Shown: positions 39,984-49,027 of the stretch, piece by piece
Layout: each line of letters starts with the position of its first letter
How positions within the stretch are numbered: position 1 is the first letter of the stretch
DNA from: an uncultured Chromatiaceae bacterium
GTDB lineage: Bacteria > Pseudomonadota > Gammaproteobacteria > Enterobacterales > Alteromonadaceae
Length of the DNA: 64,000 bases
Reading direction: 5' to 3'
Assembly (NCBI GenBank): GCA_946482325.1
Contig: CAMLRA010000005.1
Span: 1 to 64,000 of the forward strand
Notes under the pieces: generated by a model
Told to the model about the DNA's origin: nothing
The model's input: only the letters and a program-made list of their open reading frames with translations
The model's database searches: none
Translations under genes and position numbers: made by a program

Positions 39984-40778
39984 TCACACCGCAGGGGTGT
40001 TTTTGGGTTGTTTTTTGTCCGCGCGGCGCAGAATTTCACCGGCCAGCGCCAGATAGGCCTTAGCGCCAGTCGAACTTTTATCGTAATACATCACCGGCGT
40101 GCCAAAACTAGGCGCTTCGGCCAGACGCACGTTGCGTGGGATCACAGCGCGATAGACTTTCTCGCCAAAGTGCCGTTTGAGCTGCTCGGAAACGTCATTG
40201 GCCAGCCGGTTGCGCGGGTCATACATGGTGCGCAGAATACCTTCAATTTTCAGGTCAGCGTTCACCACAGCCGCCAGTTTATTGATGGTATCCACCAGCG
40301 CCGTCAACCCTTCCAACGCGTAATATTCACATTGCATCGGCACCAGCACAGAATCGGCTGCGGCCATCGCATTGACCGTCAGCATGTTTAGCGAAGGCGG
40401 GCAATCGATAAAAATAAAATCATACTGATCGCGATAATTCTTCAGAGCATTGCGCAGCCGCAGTTCACGGGCGAACACGTCGAGCAACCGCACTTCGGCT
40501 GCCGTGACATCGGAGTTCCCTGCAATCAGGTGATAGCCACCGGCAGTTTCTTTGACTACCACTTCAGGTAGCGGCTTTTCGTCGACCAACAATTCATATG
40601 CCGTGGCATGCACTTCATATTTGTCGACACCGCTGCCCATAGTCGCGTTGCCCTGTGGGTCCAAATCGATAAGCAGGACTTTGCGTTTAGTCGCGGCCAT
40701 AGACGCCGCCAGATTCACTGCGGTTGTTGTCTTGCCAACGCCACCTTTCTGATTGGCTATCGCGATGATTTTTCCCAC
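39984..40778 (-). CDS. parA: Chromosome-partitioning ATPase ParA/Soj
   Basis: 264 residues. The deviant Walker A motif KGGVGKTT begins at residue 11 (IIAIANQKGGVGKTTTAVN region), with Walker B FIFIDCPPSLN. Chromosomal Soj type lacking the plasmid-type N-terminal HTH. It drives origin segregation with ParB. Preceded by rsmG with a short gap, the standard mnmG-rsmG-parA-parB order. Confidence 0.96.
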   Translation of the reverse strand: MGKIIAIANQKGGVGKTTTAVNLAASMAATKRKVLLIDLDPQGNATMGSGVDKYEVHATAYELLVDEKPLPEVVVKETAGGYHLIAGNSDVTAAEVRLLDVFARELRLRNALKNYRDQYDFIFIDCPPSLNMLTVNAMAAADSVLVPMQCEYYALEGLTALVDTINKLAAVVNADLKIEGILRTMYDPRNRLANDVSEQLKRHFGEKVYRAVIPRNVRLAEAPSFGTPVMYYDKSSTGAKAYLALAGEILRRADKKQPKNTPAV

Positions 40779-40797
40779 AAAAATCCCTAGTCCGTGT

Positions 40798-41415
40798 TCA
40801 GACTGCTGTTTTTTCCAGCACCAGCAGATAACGTTGGCCGACCAACTCTGGCACTGTCAGTTCGACATTGCCGACAACTTTAACAAAATCAGGCAAAGCT
40901 GCAATTTCTTCCTGCGCTTGCGCACCCTTCATGGCGAGAAACTGGCCATTCGCGACCGGCAAATGCTGGCACCAGTGCAGCATATCGTTTAGAGATGCAA
41001 AAGCACGACTGATCACACTGTCGTATTTTTCGTGGTGATCTTCGACCCGGCTTTGCACTGGCTGGATATTTTTCAGTCCTAATTGCAGTTTGACCTGATT
41101 TAAAAAACGCACGCGTTTACCGAGGCTATCCAGCAAGGTGAATTCTTTATCCGGGCAGCAAATAGCGAGCGGGACTCCCGGCAAACCCGGCCCAGTACCA
41201 ACGTCAATGATGCGCTGACCGTGCAAATAGGGTGCAACGACCAGGCTGTCCATGATGTGCTTGACCAGCATTTCGTTGGGGTCGCGCACAGACGTCAGAT
41301 TGTAAGCACTGTTCCACTTATCCAGTAACTGCACGTATTGCACCAGCTGCTGCAATTGCAGATCTGACAGTTGCAGGCTGGTCTGCGCGACCAGCTTTTT
41401 CAATTTTTCAAGCAT
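40798..41415 (-). CDS. rsmG: 16S rRNA (guanine-527-N7) methyltransferase
   Basis: 205 residues (E. coli 207). The SAM-binding motif is [17 protein letters not shown] (about residues 69-85), with SRAFASL in the family position. Methylates G527 of 16S rRNA. Lies 13 nt behind mnmG in one operon. Confidence 0.95.
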   Translation of the reverse strand: MLEKLKKLVAQTSLQLSDLQLQQLVQYVQLLDKWNSAYNLTSVRDPNEMLVKHIMDSLVVAPYLHGQRIIDVGTGPGLPGVPLAICCPDKEFTLLDSLGKRVRFLNQVKLQLGLKNIQPVQSRVEDHHEKYDSVISRAFASLNDMLHWCQHLPVANGQFLAMKGAQAQEEIAALPDFVKVVGNVELTVPELVGQRYLLVLEKTAV

Positions 41416-41428
41416 GTTTTTTCCTGAC

Positions 41429-43318
41429 TCAGGCCGATTTTCGTAATAATCCCTGTTTTTTCAGGTAGACCAACAGCAATGAAATGGCCGCTGGCGTGAT
41501 GCCGGAGATCCGGGAGGCCTGCCCCATAGTTTCAGGTTGCGCCTGATTCAGTTTTAGTACGACTTCGTTTGACAGACCTTTGACCACGGAATAGTCAAAA
41601 CCGGCTGGCAAACGCGTGTTTTCATTGCGTTCCTGCTTGGCAATCTCGTCTTGTTGCCGGTTGATATAACCTTCGTATTTGATCTGGATCTCAACCTGTT
41701 CTGCCGCATCCGCCAGCGCAAGACCAGGACCCACGCCTTCAATCTGCATCAGATCTTTGTAAGTGACTTCCGGCCGGCGGATCAGATCTTCCAGGCTGGC
41801 TTCACGACTCAAAGGCGTTTTCAGTAATGCATTCACTGACTGCAATGCAGCGTGTTGCGGATGGATCCAACTTTGTTTCAGGCGCTGACGTTCCTGTTCA
41901 ATCTGCTCGATTTTTTCGTTAAAGGCAGCCCAGCGGACATCGTCAACCAGACCTAATTCGCGGCCTTTGGCGGTCAGGCGCAAGTCTGCATTGTCTTCAC
42001 GTAGCATCAGCCGGTATTCAGCCCGGCTGGTGAACATGCGGTAGGGTTCTTTCGTGCCCAGCGTGGTTAGATCATCAACCAATACGCCGACATAGGCCTG
42101 ATCCCGGCTTGGCACAAAAGCATCTTGTTCTTTGACCAGTAAAGCCGCATTCAGACCTGCCAAAAGCCCTTGTGCACCGGCCTCTTCATAGCCTGTGGTG
42201 CCATTGATCTGGCCGGCAAAAAACAGGCCTTTGATAAATTTGGTTTCCAGCGAGGTTTTCAGATCGCGCGGATCAAAGAAATCATATTCGATGGCATAAC
42301 CCGGGCGGGTGATATGGGCATTTTCCAAACCAGGGATCGAGTGAACCAGAGCCAGCTGTACGTCAAAAGGCAAGCTGGTGGAAATACCATTTGGATAAAG
42401 CTCGTGGGTGGTCAAGCCCTCAGGCTCAATAAAAATCTGGTGTTTGTCTTTGTCAGCAAACCGGTTGATTTTATCTTCAATCGAAGGGCAATATCGTGGT
42501 CCAACGCCTTCAATAACACCGGTATACATTGGCGAACGGTCCAGGCCATTACGGATAATGTCGTGCGTTTGTTCGTTGGTATAAGTGATATAACAAGGCA
42601 CCTGACGCGGGTGATCGCTTTGTTTACCGATAAACGACATCACCGGCAGTGGGTTATCGCCAGGTTGTGGCTGCATTTTGCTGAAATCAACACTGCGGGC
42701 ATCAATACGTGGCGGAGTGCCGGTTTTCAGCCGGCCAACCCGGAATGGCAATTCACGTAATCGCCGAGCCAAAGCAACTGATGGTGGATCGCCGGCACGG
42801 CCGCCACTGTAATTTTGTAAACCAATATGGATCTGGCCTGCGAGGAAAGTCCCTACGGTTAGGACTACGGCCTTTGCCCGAAATTGCAGACCCATCTGGG
42901 TGACAGCACCAACAACCCGATCATTTTCAACGATCAGATCATCACATGCTTGCTGGAAGATCTGTAGGTTTGGCTGGTTTTCCAGAATAGTCCGGATCGC
43001 TGCGCGATATAACTGGCGGTCAGCCTGAGCACGGGTGGCACGTACTGCAGGGCCTTTTGAACTATTCAGCGTGCGGAACTGGATCCCGGCGTGATCTGTG
43101 GCAACTGCCATCGCGCCACCCAGTGCATCTATTTCTTTGACCAGATGGCCTTTGCCGATGCCACCGATCGCTGGATTACAGGACATCATGCCCAGTGTTT
43201 CAACATTATGCGTCAACAACAGCGTTTGCATACCCATCCGTGCAGCAGCCAGCGCGGCTTCAGTGCCGGCATGTCCACCGCCGACCACAATCACATCGTA
43301 GTTTTGTTGAAACAACAT
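41429..43318 (-). CDS. mnmG: tRNA uridine 5-carboxymethylaminomethyl modification enzyme MnmG
   Basis: 629 residues from the ATG at 43318, exactly the E. coli length; the longer frame to 43480 runs into oriC and has a non-homologous N-terminus. FAD-binding [17 protein letters not shown] at residues ~13-29, [20 protein letters not shown] with its conserved Cys, and the C-terminal MnmE-interacting helices ending [10 protein letters not shown] are visible. With MnmE it modifies U34 of tRNAs; mnmE is at 47.6 kb. First gene to the left of oriC. Confidence 0.97.
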   Translation of the reverse strand: MLFQQNYDVIVVGGGHAGTEAALAAARMGMQTLLLTHNVETLGMMSCNPAIGGIGKGHLVKEIDALGGAMAVATDHAGIQFRTLNSSKGPAVRATRAQADRQLYRAAIRTILENQPNLQIFQQACDDLIVENDRVVGAVTQMGLQFRAKAVVLTVGTFLAGQIHIGLQNYSGGRAGDPPSVALARRLRELPFRVGRLKTGTPPRIDARSVDFSKMQPQPGDNPLPVMSFIGKQSDHPRQVPCYITYTNEQTHDIIRNGLDRSPMYTGVIEGVGPRYCPSIEDKINRFADKDKHQIFIEPEGLTTHELYPNGISTSLPFDVQLALVHSIPGLENAHITRPGYAIEYDFFDPRDLKTSLETKFIKGLFFAGQINGTTGYEEAGAQGLLAGLNAALLVKEQDAFVPSRDQAYVGVLVDDLTTLGTKEPYRMFTSRAEYRLMLREDNADLRLTAKGRELGLVDDVRWAAFNEKIEQIEQERQRLKQSWIHPQHAALQSVNALLKTPLSREASLEDLIRRPEVTYKDLMQIEGVGPGLALADAAEQVEIQIKYEGYINRQQDEIAKQERNENTRLPAGFDYSVVKGLSNEVVLKLNQAQPETMGQASRISGITPAAISLLLVYLKKQGLLRKSA

Positions 43319-43389
43319 ATCTGCCTCATCGCCTTTGCAACAGCCTAAAAAAGGGCACGCATTGTACCTCAGATCCAGTCTGAAACGGA

Positions 43390-43760
43390 ATGATTTAAAC
43401 GAGTTCAGGATCCAAAGCGATCCATATATATAAAGAAGATCTTTAAAGAGATCTTTTTTATTATTCTTACTACTAAGCAAGAGTTTTGCGTTGATAACTG
43501 TTTTTTTTAACTGAGGATCAAGATCTTACGAAAGATCTAAACTGTGATCTGTGGTGGATCTTCCTCGGATCAACCTGTGATCAACTAGCCCTTTTATCCA
43601 CAGGGCAAGACCCGAATAAATTCATGCAGAGGATAATATCAGCTTATACACTTGGTTATTCGTGTTTTATCCACAGTTGTGATCAAGTTGGGATCTGCTT
43701 GTGGACAACCCTGTATAGCTTGAACCGTGTTTTATCAGGGATTTATCAAAAGGTTATTAA
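43390..43760. other. oriC: oriC, chromosomal replication origin
   Basis: Between mnmG and mioC, the E. coli position. Two perfect DnaA boxes TTATCCACA (43594-43602 and 43667-43675), one TTGTCCACA box on the minus strand (43700-43708) and a near match TTATACACT (43644-43652). Thirteen GATC Dam sites fall within about 290 bp. On the mnmG side are AT-rich GATCTTT-type repeats (about 43437-43465) that resemble the DUE 13-mers GATCTNTTNTTTT. No minus-strand terminator separates mioC from it, so mioC transcription should enter the origin. Confidence 0.93.
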
Positions 43761-43857
43761 GTAATTTAACTGATTCAGGCAGATGATGAACCTGTTGGCG
43801 TGATAACCAACACCACCGTTAGATATCCAGTTTCTGGACAGTGACTTGTGTATTTGT

Positions 43858-43885
43858 GGGGGAACATCTGTTCCCCCTTTTTTTG
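43858..43885 (+). terminator. Plus-strand terminator beside oriC
   Basis: An 8-9-bp stem (43858-43865 with 43870-43877) followed by a T-run (43878-43884) on the plus strand. No plus-strand gene precedes it; on the minus strand there is no T-run, so it cannot end mioC. Confidence 0.7.
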
Positions 43886-43887
43886 AT

Positions 43888-44349
43888 TTAAACTTTCTGT
43901 GTGATATGTGCAGGCGACTGCGTGGCGATAAATTGTGGTAGCCAGGCTAAAGCCAGATCTTCCGGTAAGTCGGCACATTGTGCATCAATATTCAGGCTTG
44001 CCCCCAAATTTTTTGCTGAATTTTTCGTCAGTAAATCAGCGATCTTGGTGCCGGCCAGACAAAAAGTATCGTAGCTGGAGTCACCTAAAGTGATCACCGC
44101 AAAAGAAACTGTGGTAAGATCTGTTTGATCTTGTGCTAATTGATCCGCAAAGGGTTGGATATTATCGGGCAGGTCACCCGCACCGTAGGTCGAGGTGATC
44201 ACTAACCAGGTTGAGTTTCTGGTCAGTTGTTCTAATACGGGCGTCAGATGTAGTCTGACAGGAAATCCCGCTTGTACCAGTGTTTCAGCCACTTGTTCTG
44301 CTGTGTATTCAGCAGCGCCCATTTGGCTGCCCACGAGGATCTCAATCAT
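43888..44349 (-). CDS. mioC: Flavodoxin-like protein MioC
   Basis: 153 residues (E. coli 147). The FMN-phosphate loop is VGSQMGAAEYTAEQ (residues ~6-19), with the STYGAGDLPDN and LGDSSYDTF flavin loops. Small FMN electron-transfer protein; its gene lies next to oriC in the classical position and is transcribed towards it. Confidence 0.93.
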   Translation of the reverse strand: MIEILVGSQMGAAEYTAEQVAETLVQAGFPVRLHLTPVLEQLTRNSTWLVITSTYGAGDLPDNIQPFADQLAQDQTDLTTVSFAVITLGDSSYDTFCLAGTKIADLLTKNSAKNLGASLNIDAQCADLPEDLALAWLPQFIATQSPAHITQKV

Positions 44350-44516
44350 CTGTACGTCTCTGGTCAGTTAAATGATTGGCTATACTACTGGAATTTGTGA
44401 CTGTTGAGCATCGCTCTTAACAGGCACCGGGTATTTTTACTGCAATGCAGGCTCAGTAAAACTACAATAGCACATACCTTTAAAGCGCCTGCGTGTTATT
44501 GAGGTTAATACAACTT

Positions 44517-46343
44517 ATGTCCGAGTCCCTGACTTTTTCCCAGCTTGATCTGCCAGAACCAATACTGCGCGCGGTCACAGAATTGGGTTACGAAAATCCG
44601 TCTCCTATCCAGGCGGCTGCAATCCCAAAACTGTTAGCTGGTGAGGACTTATTAGGCCAGGCGCAAACCGGTACCGGTAAAACCGCCGCGTTCGCCCTGC
44701 CATTATTAGCGCGGTTAGATCCGGCGCAAAATGAACCGCAAATTCTGGTCCTTGCGCCAACGCGTGAACTGGCGATCCAGGTTGCAGAAGCGTTTCAGGC
44801 ATATGCCCGCTTTATGCCTACTTTCCATGTTCTGCCACTGTATGGTGGCCAGAATTACACAACACAATTACGTTCTTTAAAACGTGGTTCTCAGGTTATC
44901 GTCGGTACGCCAGGCCGTATCATGGATCACTTGGATCGTGGCACCTTAGTGTTAGACAAGTTACGCGCTATTGTGCTGGATGAAGCTGATGAAATGCTGC
45001 GTATGGGTTTTATTGATGACGTACAAACGATCATGGATGCCACCCCGGCAGGTCGTCAGGTTGCCATGTTCTCTGCAACGATGCCGTCACAAATCCGTGC
45101 TATTGCTCAGAAACACCTGAACAACGCACAGGAAATCAAAATTGAATCAAAAACCAGCACTGTTGAGCGGATCACGCAACGTTACGTAATGCTGGATGGC
45201 AATCAGAAGCTGGATGCTCTGACCCGGGTACTGGAAGGTGAAGAATATGATGCCAGCATCATTTTCGTCCGGACCAAAAGCGCCACTGAGGAAATTGCCG
45301 AAAAATTAGGTGCTCGCGGTTATGCAGTCGCTTGCCTCAATGGCGATATGAACCAGGCCAACCGCGAACAAACTATTCGCCGCTTAAAAGCCAGCCAGAT
45401 TGACGTGATTGTTGCAACTGACGTTGCGGCCCGTGGTCTGGATGTGGAACGGATTAGTCTGGTGATCAACTATGACATTCCGTATGACAGCGAAGCTTAC
45501 GTACACCGTATTGGCCGGACTGGTCGTGCCGGCCGGGAAGGGAAAGCGATTTTGTTCGTGTCACCACGCGAACGCCGTTTGCTGCGCACTATCGAGCATG
45601 CCACCCGTCAGCCGATTGAAAAGATGTCGCTGCCAACCGGTGAAGTGATAGAACAGCGTCGCATTGAATCTTTCCGTGAAACGCTGGCCAACACCATTGA
45701 AGCGAAAAACCTGAGTTTCTTCCAGGATCTGATCAATGACTGGCGCGAAAAGCTGGAAACGACCGATGCAGATCTGGCTGCAGCATTGTTGTTTATGGCG
45801 CAAAAAGATCAGCCGTTAAACGTTGCCAGCCAATTCCCTGAGATCCGCGAGCCACATGCCCGTGGTGAACGGTCAGAGCGTGGTGATCGTCCGGCCCGTT
45901 TTGAACGCGGTGACCGTCCGGAACGTTCAGGTGATCGTCCAGAGCGAGGCCCACGTCCACCACGTCGTGAGCTGCAAGGTAACTACATCAATTACCGGAT
46001 TGAAGTCGGTAAAGAGCATGGCGTGCGCGCGGGTGACATCGTTGGCGCTATTGCCAATGAAGCCAACATCGACAGCCAGTTCATCGGCAACATCAAACTG
46101 TTTGATCATTTCTCCACAGTTGAGCTGCCAGGTGATATGCCGACAGAAGTGTTCCAGCATCTGAAGAAGGTTTATGTACGTAAGCAAAAACTGAATATCA
46201 GTGTTGATACCGGTGGCCCAGGTCCAGAGCGTGCTGATCGGCCAGAGCGTTATCAGCGTAGCGGTGCCGATCGTGCCGATCGTGGAACAGGTCCGCGTCC
46301 TGGCGCTGCTCCGAAAAAACCACGGACCCGTGAAGGTTCGTAA
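44517..46343 (+). CDS. deaD: DEAD-box RNA helicase DeaD/CsdA
   Basis: 608 residues from the ATG at 44517 (GAGG 12 nt upstream; a GTG at 44493 is less likely). Motifs: Q-motif PSPIQAAAIP, I AQTGTGKT, II DEAD in VLDEADEML, III SAT, VI HRIGRTGRAGR. After the helicase core comes a low-complexity Arg/Glu/Asp/Gly/Pro stretch (about residues 440-485, repeats of ERGDRPER type) and a DbpA/CsdA-type RNA-binding domain (NYINYRIEVGKEHGV). A second basic tail is at the C-terminus. Cold-shock/ribosome-assembly helicase. Confidence 0.95.
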   Translation: MSESLTFSQLDLPEPILRAVTELGYENPSPIQAAAIPKLLAGEDLLGQAQTGTGKTAAFALPLLARLDPAQNEPQILVLAPTRELAIQVAEAFQAYARFMPTFHVLPLYGGQNYTTQLRSLKRGSQVIVGTPGRIMDHLDRGTLVLDKLRAIVLDEADEMLRMGFIDDVQTIMDATPAGRQVAMFSATMPSQIRAIAQKHLNNAQEIKIESKTSTVERITQRYVMLDGNQKLDALTRVLEGEEYDASIIFVRTKSATEEIAEKLGARGYAVACLNGDMNQANREQTIRRLKASQIDVIVATDVAARGLDVERISLVINYDIPYDSEAYVHRIGRTGRAGREGKAILFVSPRERRLLRTIEHATRQPIEKMSLPTGEVIEQRRIESFRETLANTIEAKNLSFFQDLINDWREKLETTDADLAAALLFMAQKDQPLNVASQFPEIREPHARGERSERGDRPARFERGDRPERSGDRPERGPRPPRRELQGNYINYRIEVGKEHGVRAGDIVGAIANEANIDSQFIGNIKLFDHFSTVELPGDMPTEVFQHLKKVYVRKQKLNISVDTGGPGPERADRPERYQRSGADRADRGTGPRPGAAPKKPRTREGS

Positions 46344-46368
46344 CAGCCCGTTAGAGTTGATTTGAGTA

Positions 46369-46396
46369 AACCCGCCGCATTCCGGCGGGTTTTTTA
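46369..46396 (+). terminator. Terminator of deaD
   Basis: An 8-bp stem (46370-46377 with 46383-46390) and a T7 run. Confidence 0.92.
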
Positions 46397-46475
46397 TTGC
46401 ACGAAACACAGTGCCGGCCTTGATGTTTCATTGCTCGACCCTCAAATCCTGCTGAAATAGCCAGAGGAACCTGTA

Positions 46476-46919
46476 ATGATTATTGCGTGCCCCCACTGCG
46501 CCGGTTTAAACCGGTTGCCGCAGCAGCGCTTAACTCAGCAGCCGAAATGCGGCTTATGTAAACAAAGTCTGTTCACTGGTAAACCGGTTGACATAACCAT
46601 GGCGAACTTTGCCAATTTGAGCCAAAAATCTGATTTACCACTGGTATTGGATTTTTGGGCCAGTTGGTGCGGGCCCTGTCAGAGTTTTGCACCAACCTTT
46701 GCGCAGGCCGCCGCTGAGCTGGAACCAGCTTTTCGGTTTGGTAAAGTCAATACCGAATCCGAGCAGGAATTGGCAGCACAGTATCAAATCAGATCTATTC
46801 CGACTCTGATGCTAATACAGCGCGGCAAAGTTATAGCCCAGCTATCCGGGGCCTTGCCCAAAGCACAGTTTTATCAGTGGCTGCAGCAACACAGTGCTCA
46901 GTTACAGCACGGCGAGTGA
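46476..46919 (+). CDS. trxC: Thioredoxin TrxC (zinc-ribbon type)
   Basis: 147 residues (E. coli Trx2 139). The N-terminal zinc ribbon has CPHC (residues 5-8) and CGLC (about 29-32); the thioredoxin fold carries the active site WCGPC. Trx2-type cytosolic disulfide reductase, linked to oxidative-stress defence in E. coli. AGAGGAACC precedes the ATG. Monocistronic. Confidence 0.94.
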   Translation: MIIACPHCAGLNRLPQQRLTQQPKCGLCKQSLFTGKPVDITMANFANLSQKSDLPLVLDFWASWCGPCQSFAPTFAQAAAELEPAFRFGKVNTESEQELAAQYQIRSIPTLMLIQRGKVIAQLSGALPKAQFYQWLQQHSAQLQHGE

Positions 46920-47056
46920 GGAAACACAACCTGGTAGTCTAATAACGATGCCCGGGTTTCATTTGTGCTGATTTTTACCCCAGACAGGTTATGACCAGGT
47001 AATTCAGCTGTATACCTATCAACGTATAATGCAACTTAGAAGCTGCCGGAGACTTT

Positions 47057-47548
47057 ATGGAAAATCGCAAATTCACTGTTACCAGTCCAGATATTCAGGA
47101 AGGGCATTTCATGGCAAAAACTTTTGAATTCAATGGTTTTGGTTGTGATGGTCCTAACTTGTCGCCTGAGCTGCGCTGGCAGCATGCGCCCGCTGGCACC
47201 CAAAGTTTTGCTGTGACTGTATATGACCCGGATGCACCGACCGGCTCTGGTTTTTGGCATTGGCTGGTACTGGATATTCCTGCGGCAGTCAATAAGTTGG
47301 GACAAGGTGCCGGCAATGGTGCTTTACCTGCGGGTAGCCGTTCCTTTATGAATGACTATGGTATCAAGGAGTTTGGTGGCGCTTGTCCACCAGAAGGCCA
47401 TGGGATGCATCGTTATCAGTTTACAGTCTGGGCCTTACCTACGCCGACTTTAGGCGTTCCAGATGGCGCCAGTGCCGCTGTGGTAGGTTTTATGCTCAAT
47501 GCCAATGCGTTGACCAAGGCGACCCTGACCGCTACTTATGCACGTTAG
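47057..47548 (+). CDS. YbhB/YbcL-family (PEBP-like) protein
   Basis: 163 residues. The phosphatidylethanolamine-binding-like core is visible: GDGPNLSPELRW-like (CDGPNLSPELRWQ), VYDPDAPTGSGFWHW, and the CPPEGHGMHRYQFTVWAL motif that forms the anion pocket. The bacterial family has no firm function; no signal peptide is seen, so the protein is cytosolic. GGAG precedes the ATG. Confidence 0.9.
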   Translation: MENRKFTVTSPDIQEGHFMAKTFEFNGFGCDGPNLSPELRWQHAPAGTQSFAVTVYDPDAPTGSGFWHWLVLDIPAAVNKLGQGAGNGALPAGSRSFMNDYGIKEFGGACPPEGHGMHRYQFTVWALPTPTLGVPDGASAAVVGFMLNANALTKATLTATYAR

Positions 47549-47560
47549 ACGAGAATGAAA

Positions 47561-47585
47561 AAGCCGGCTGATGCGCCGGCTTTTT
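47561..47585. terminator. Bidirectional terminator
   Basis: A 6-8-bp stem (AAGCCGGC at 47561-47568 with 47575-47580 plus T pairing), T5 on each strand; it serves the YbhB-like gene and mnmE. Confidence 0.9.
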
Positions 47586-47586
47586 A

Positions 47587-48951
47587 TTATTTTCCGATAC
47601 AGAAGCTGGAGAAAATCCTGCCGAGCAGATCGTTTGAGCTGAATTCACCGGTAATTTCATTTAACTGCTGTTGGGTCAACCGCAGTTCTTCAGCCAGTAA
47701 CTCACCAGCTAAATGATCGTGCAATTGTTGTTCACCAATACTTAAGTGTTCTGAGGCCCGCGCCAGCGCGTCTAAGTGGCGGCGCCTCGCAATAAAGCTA
47801 CCCTCATTACTGGCTTCAAAGCCCATACAGGCCTTTAAATGTTCGCGCAGGGCGTCCAGACCGGTTTTATCCTTGGCGGACAATCTGAACAACGGATACT
47901 TGCCACTTTGGTCTGAACCGACAGTTTCACCGGTAAGATCAGCTTTGTTACGGATCACAGTGATACCCAGTTCTGCAGGGATCTGTGCAATAAAATCTGG
48001 CCAGATCTGCGTCGGATCAGTCGCTGCCGTGGTCGTGCTGTCAACCATAAACAGTACCCGGTCGGCCTGCAGAATCTCTTGCCAGGCGCGCTCGATACCA
48101 ATTTGTTCGACTTTATCTGTGGCCTCGCGTAGGCCCGCGGTGTCGATGATATGTAGCGGCATACCATCAATGTGGATATGTTCACGCAACACATCGCGTG
48201 TGGTGCCGGCAATTTCTGTGACAATAGCAGCTTCGCGGCCCGCTAATGCATTGAGTAAACTCGATTTGCCTGCGTTCGGCCGGCCGGCGATCACCACTTT
48301 CATGCCTTCGCGCAAGATGCTGCCCTGAGTGGCTTGTTTTTGAATCTTTGTCAGATCAGTTCGGATTTCAGCAAGGTCGCCGGCGACTTTGCCATCGGAC
48401 AAAAAGTCGATTTCTTCGTCGGGGAAATCAATCGCTGCTTCAACGTACATCCGTAAGTAGATGACTTTCTCCACCAATGCATGAATTTGCCGGGAAAACT
48501 CTCCTTGCAGTGATTGCATAGCGCTACGGGCAGCCTGTTCACTGCTGGCGTCAATCAGGTCGGCGATGGCTTCGGCTTGGGTTAAGTCAAGTTTATCGTT
48601 CAAAAATGCCCGTTCTGAAAACTCACCGGGGCGGGCGATGCGGACATTGGCTTCTTGCAGGATGCGGCGTAGCAGCATATCCAGCAGTACAGGGCCGCCA
48701 TGGCCTTGCAGTTCTAATACGTCTTCACCGGTAAAGGAATTTGGGCCTGGGAAATACAGCGCAATGCCCTGGTCCAATACGGATTGGTCTGCAGCACGAA
48801 AAGGCAGATATTCGGCAACACGGGCCTTTGGTACACGTCCCAATACGGCCTGCGCAATGGAGGCTGCCTGTGGGCCGGATACCCGGATGATACCGACACC
48901 GGCGCGTCCAGGCGCTGTTGCCTGCGCTGCGATCGTATCGTTTACATACAT
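47587..48951 (-). CDS. mnmE: tRNA modification GTPase MnmE
   Basis: 454 residues as in E. coli. An N-terminal folate-binding domain ([21 protein letters not shown] region), then the GTPase insert: P-loop [12 protein letters not shown] (about residues 223-234), DTAGLRE, NKAD. The C-terminal FCIGK with its conserved Cys is intact. With MnmG it modifies U34 of tRNA. It follows yidC on the same strand but a terminator lies between. Confidence 0.97.
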   Translation of the reverse strand: MYVNDTIAAQATAPGRAGVGIIRVSGPQAASIAQAVLGRVPKARVAEYLPFRAADQSVLDQGIALYFPGPNSFTGEDVLELQGHGGPVLLDMLLRRILQEANVRIARPGEFSERAFLNDKLDLTQAEAIADLIDASSEQAARSAMQSLQGEFSRQIHALVEKVIYLRMYVEAAIDFPDEEIDFLSDGKVAGDLAEIRTDLTKIQKQATQGSILREGMKVVIAGRPNAGKSSLLNALAGREAAIVTEIAGTTRDVLREHIHIDGMPLHIIDTAGLREATDKVEQIGIERAWQEILQADRVLFMVDSTTTAATDPTQIWPDFIAQIPAELGITVIRNKADLTGETVGSDQSGKYPLFRLSAKDKTGLDALREHLKACMGFEASNEGSFIARRRHLDALARASEHLSIGEQQLHDHLAGELLAEELRLTQQQLNEITGEFSSNDLLGRIFSSFCIGK

Positions 48952-48975
48952 TCCAAAGTCCTCGTTTTTGTATAT

Positions 48976-49008
48976 AAAAAAATGGCCATTACAAGTGTAA
49001 CGGCCATT
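48976..49008 (-). terminator. Terminator of the rpmH-rnpA-yidD-yidC operon
   Basis: A 12-bp stem with one mismatch (48981-48992 with 48997-49008), loop AAGT, followed on the minus strand by a T7 run (48976-48982). Confidence 0.88.
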
Positions 49009-49027
49009 ATAAGGTCAGTCAGAGCAA

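Noticed and set aside
43319..43480. N-terminal extension of MnmG into oriC
   Set aside because: Start at 43318 gives exactly the known length; the extension is non-homologous AT-rich origin DNA.
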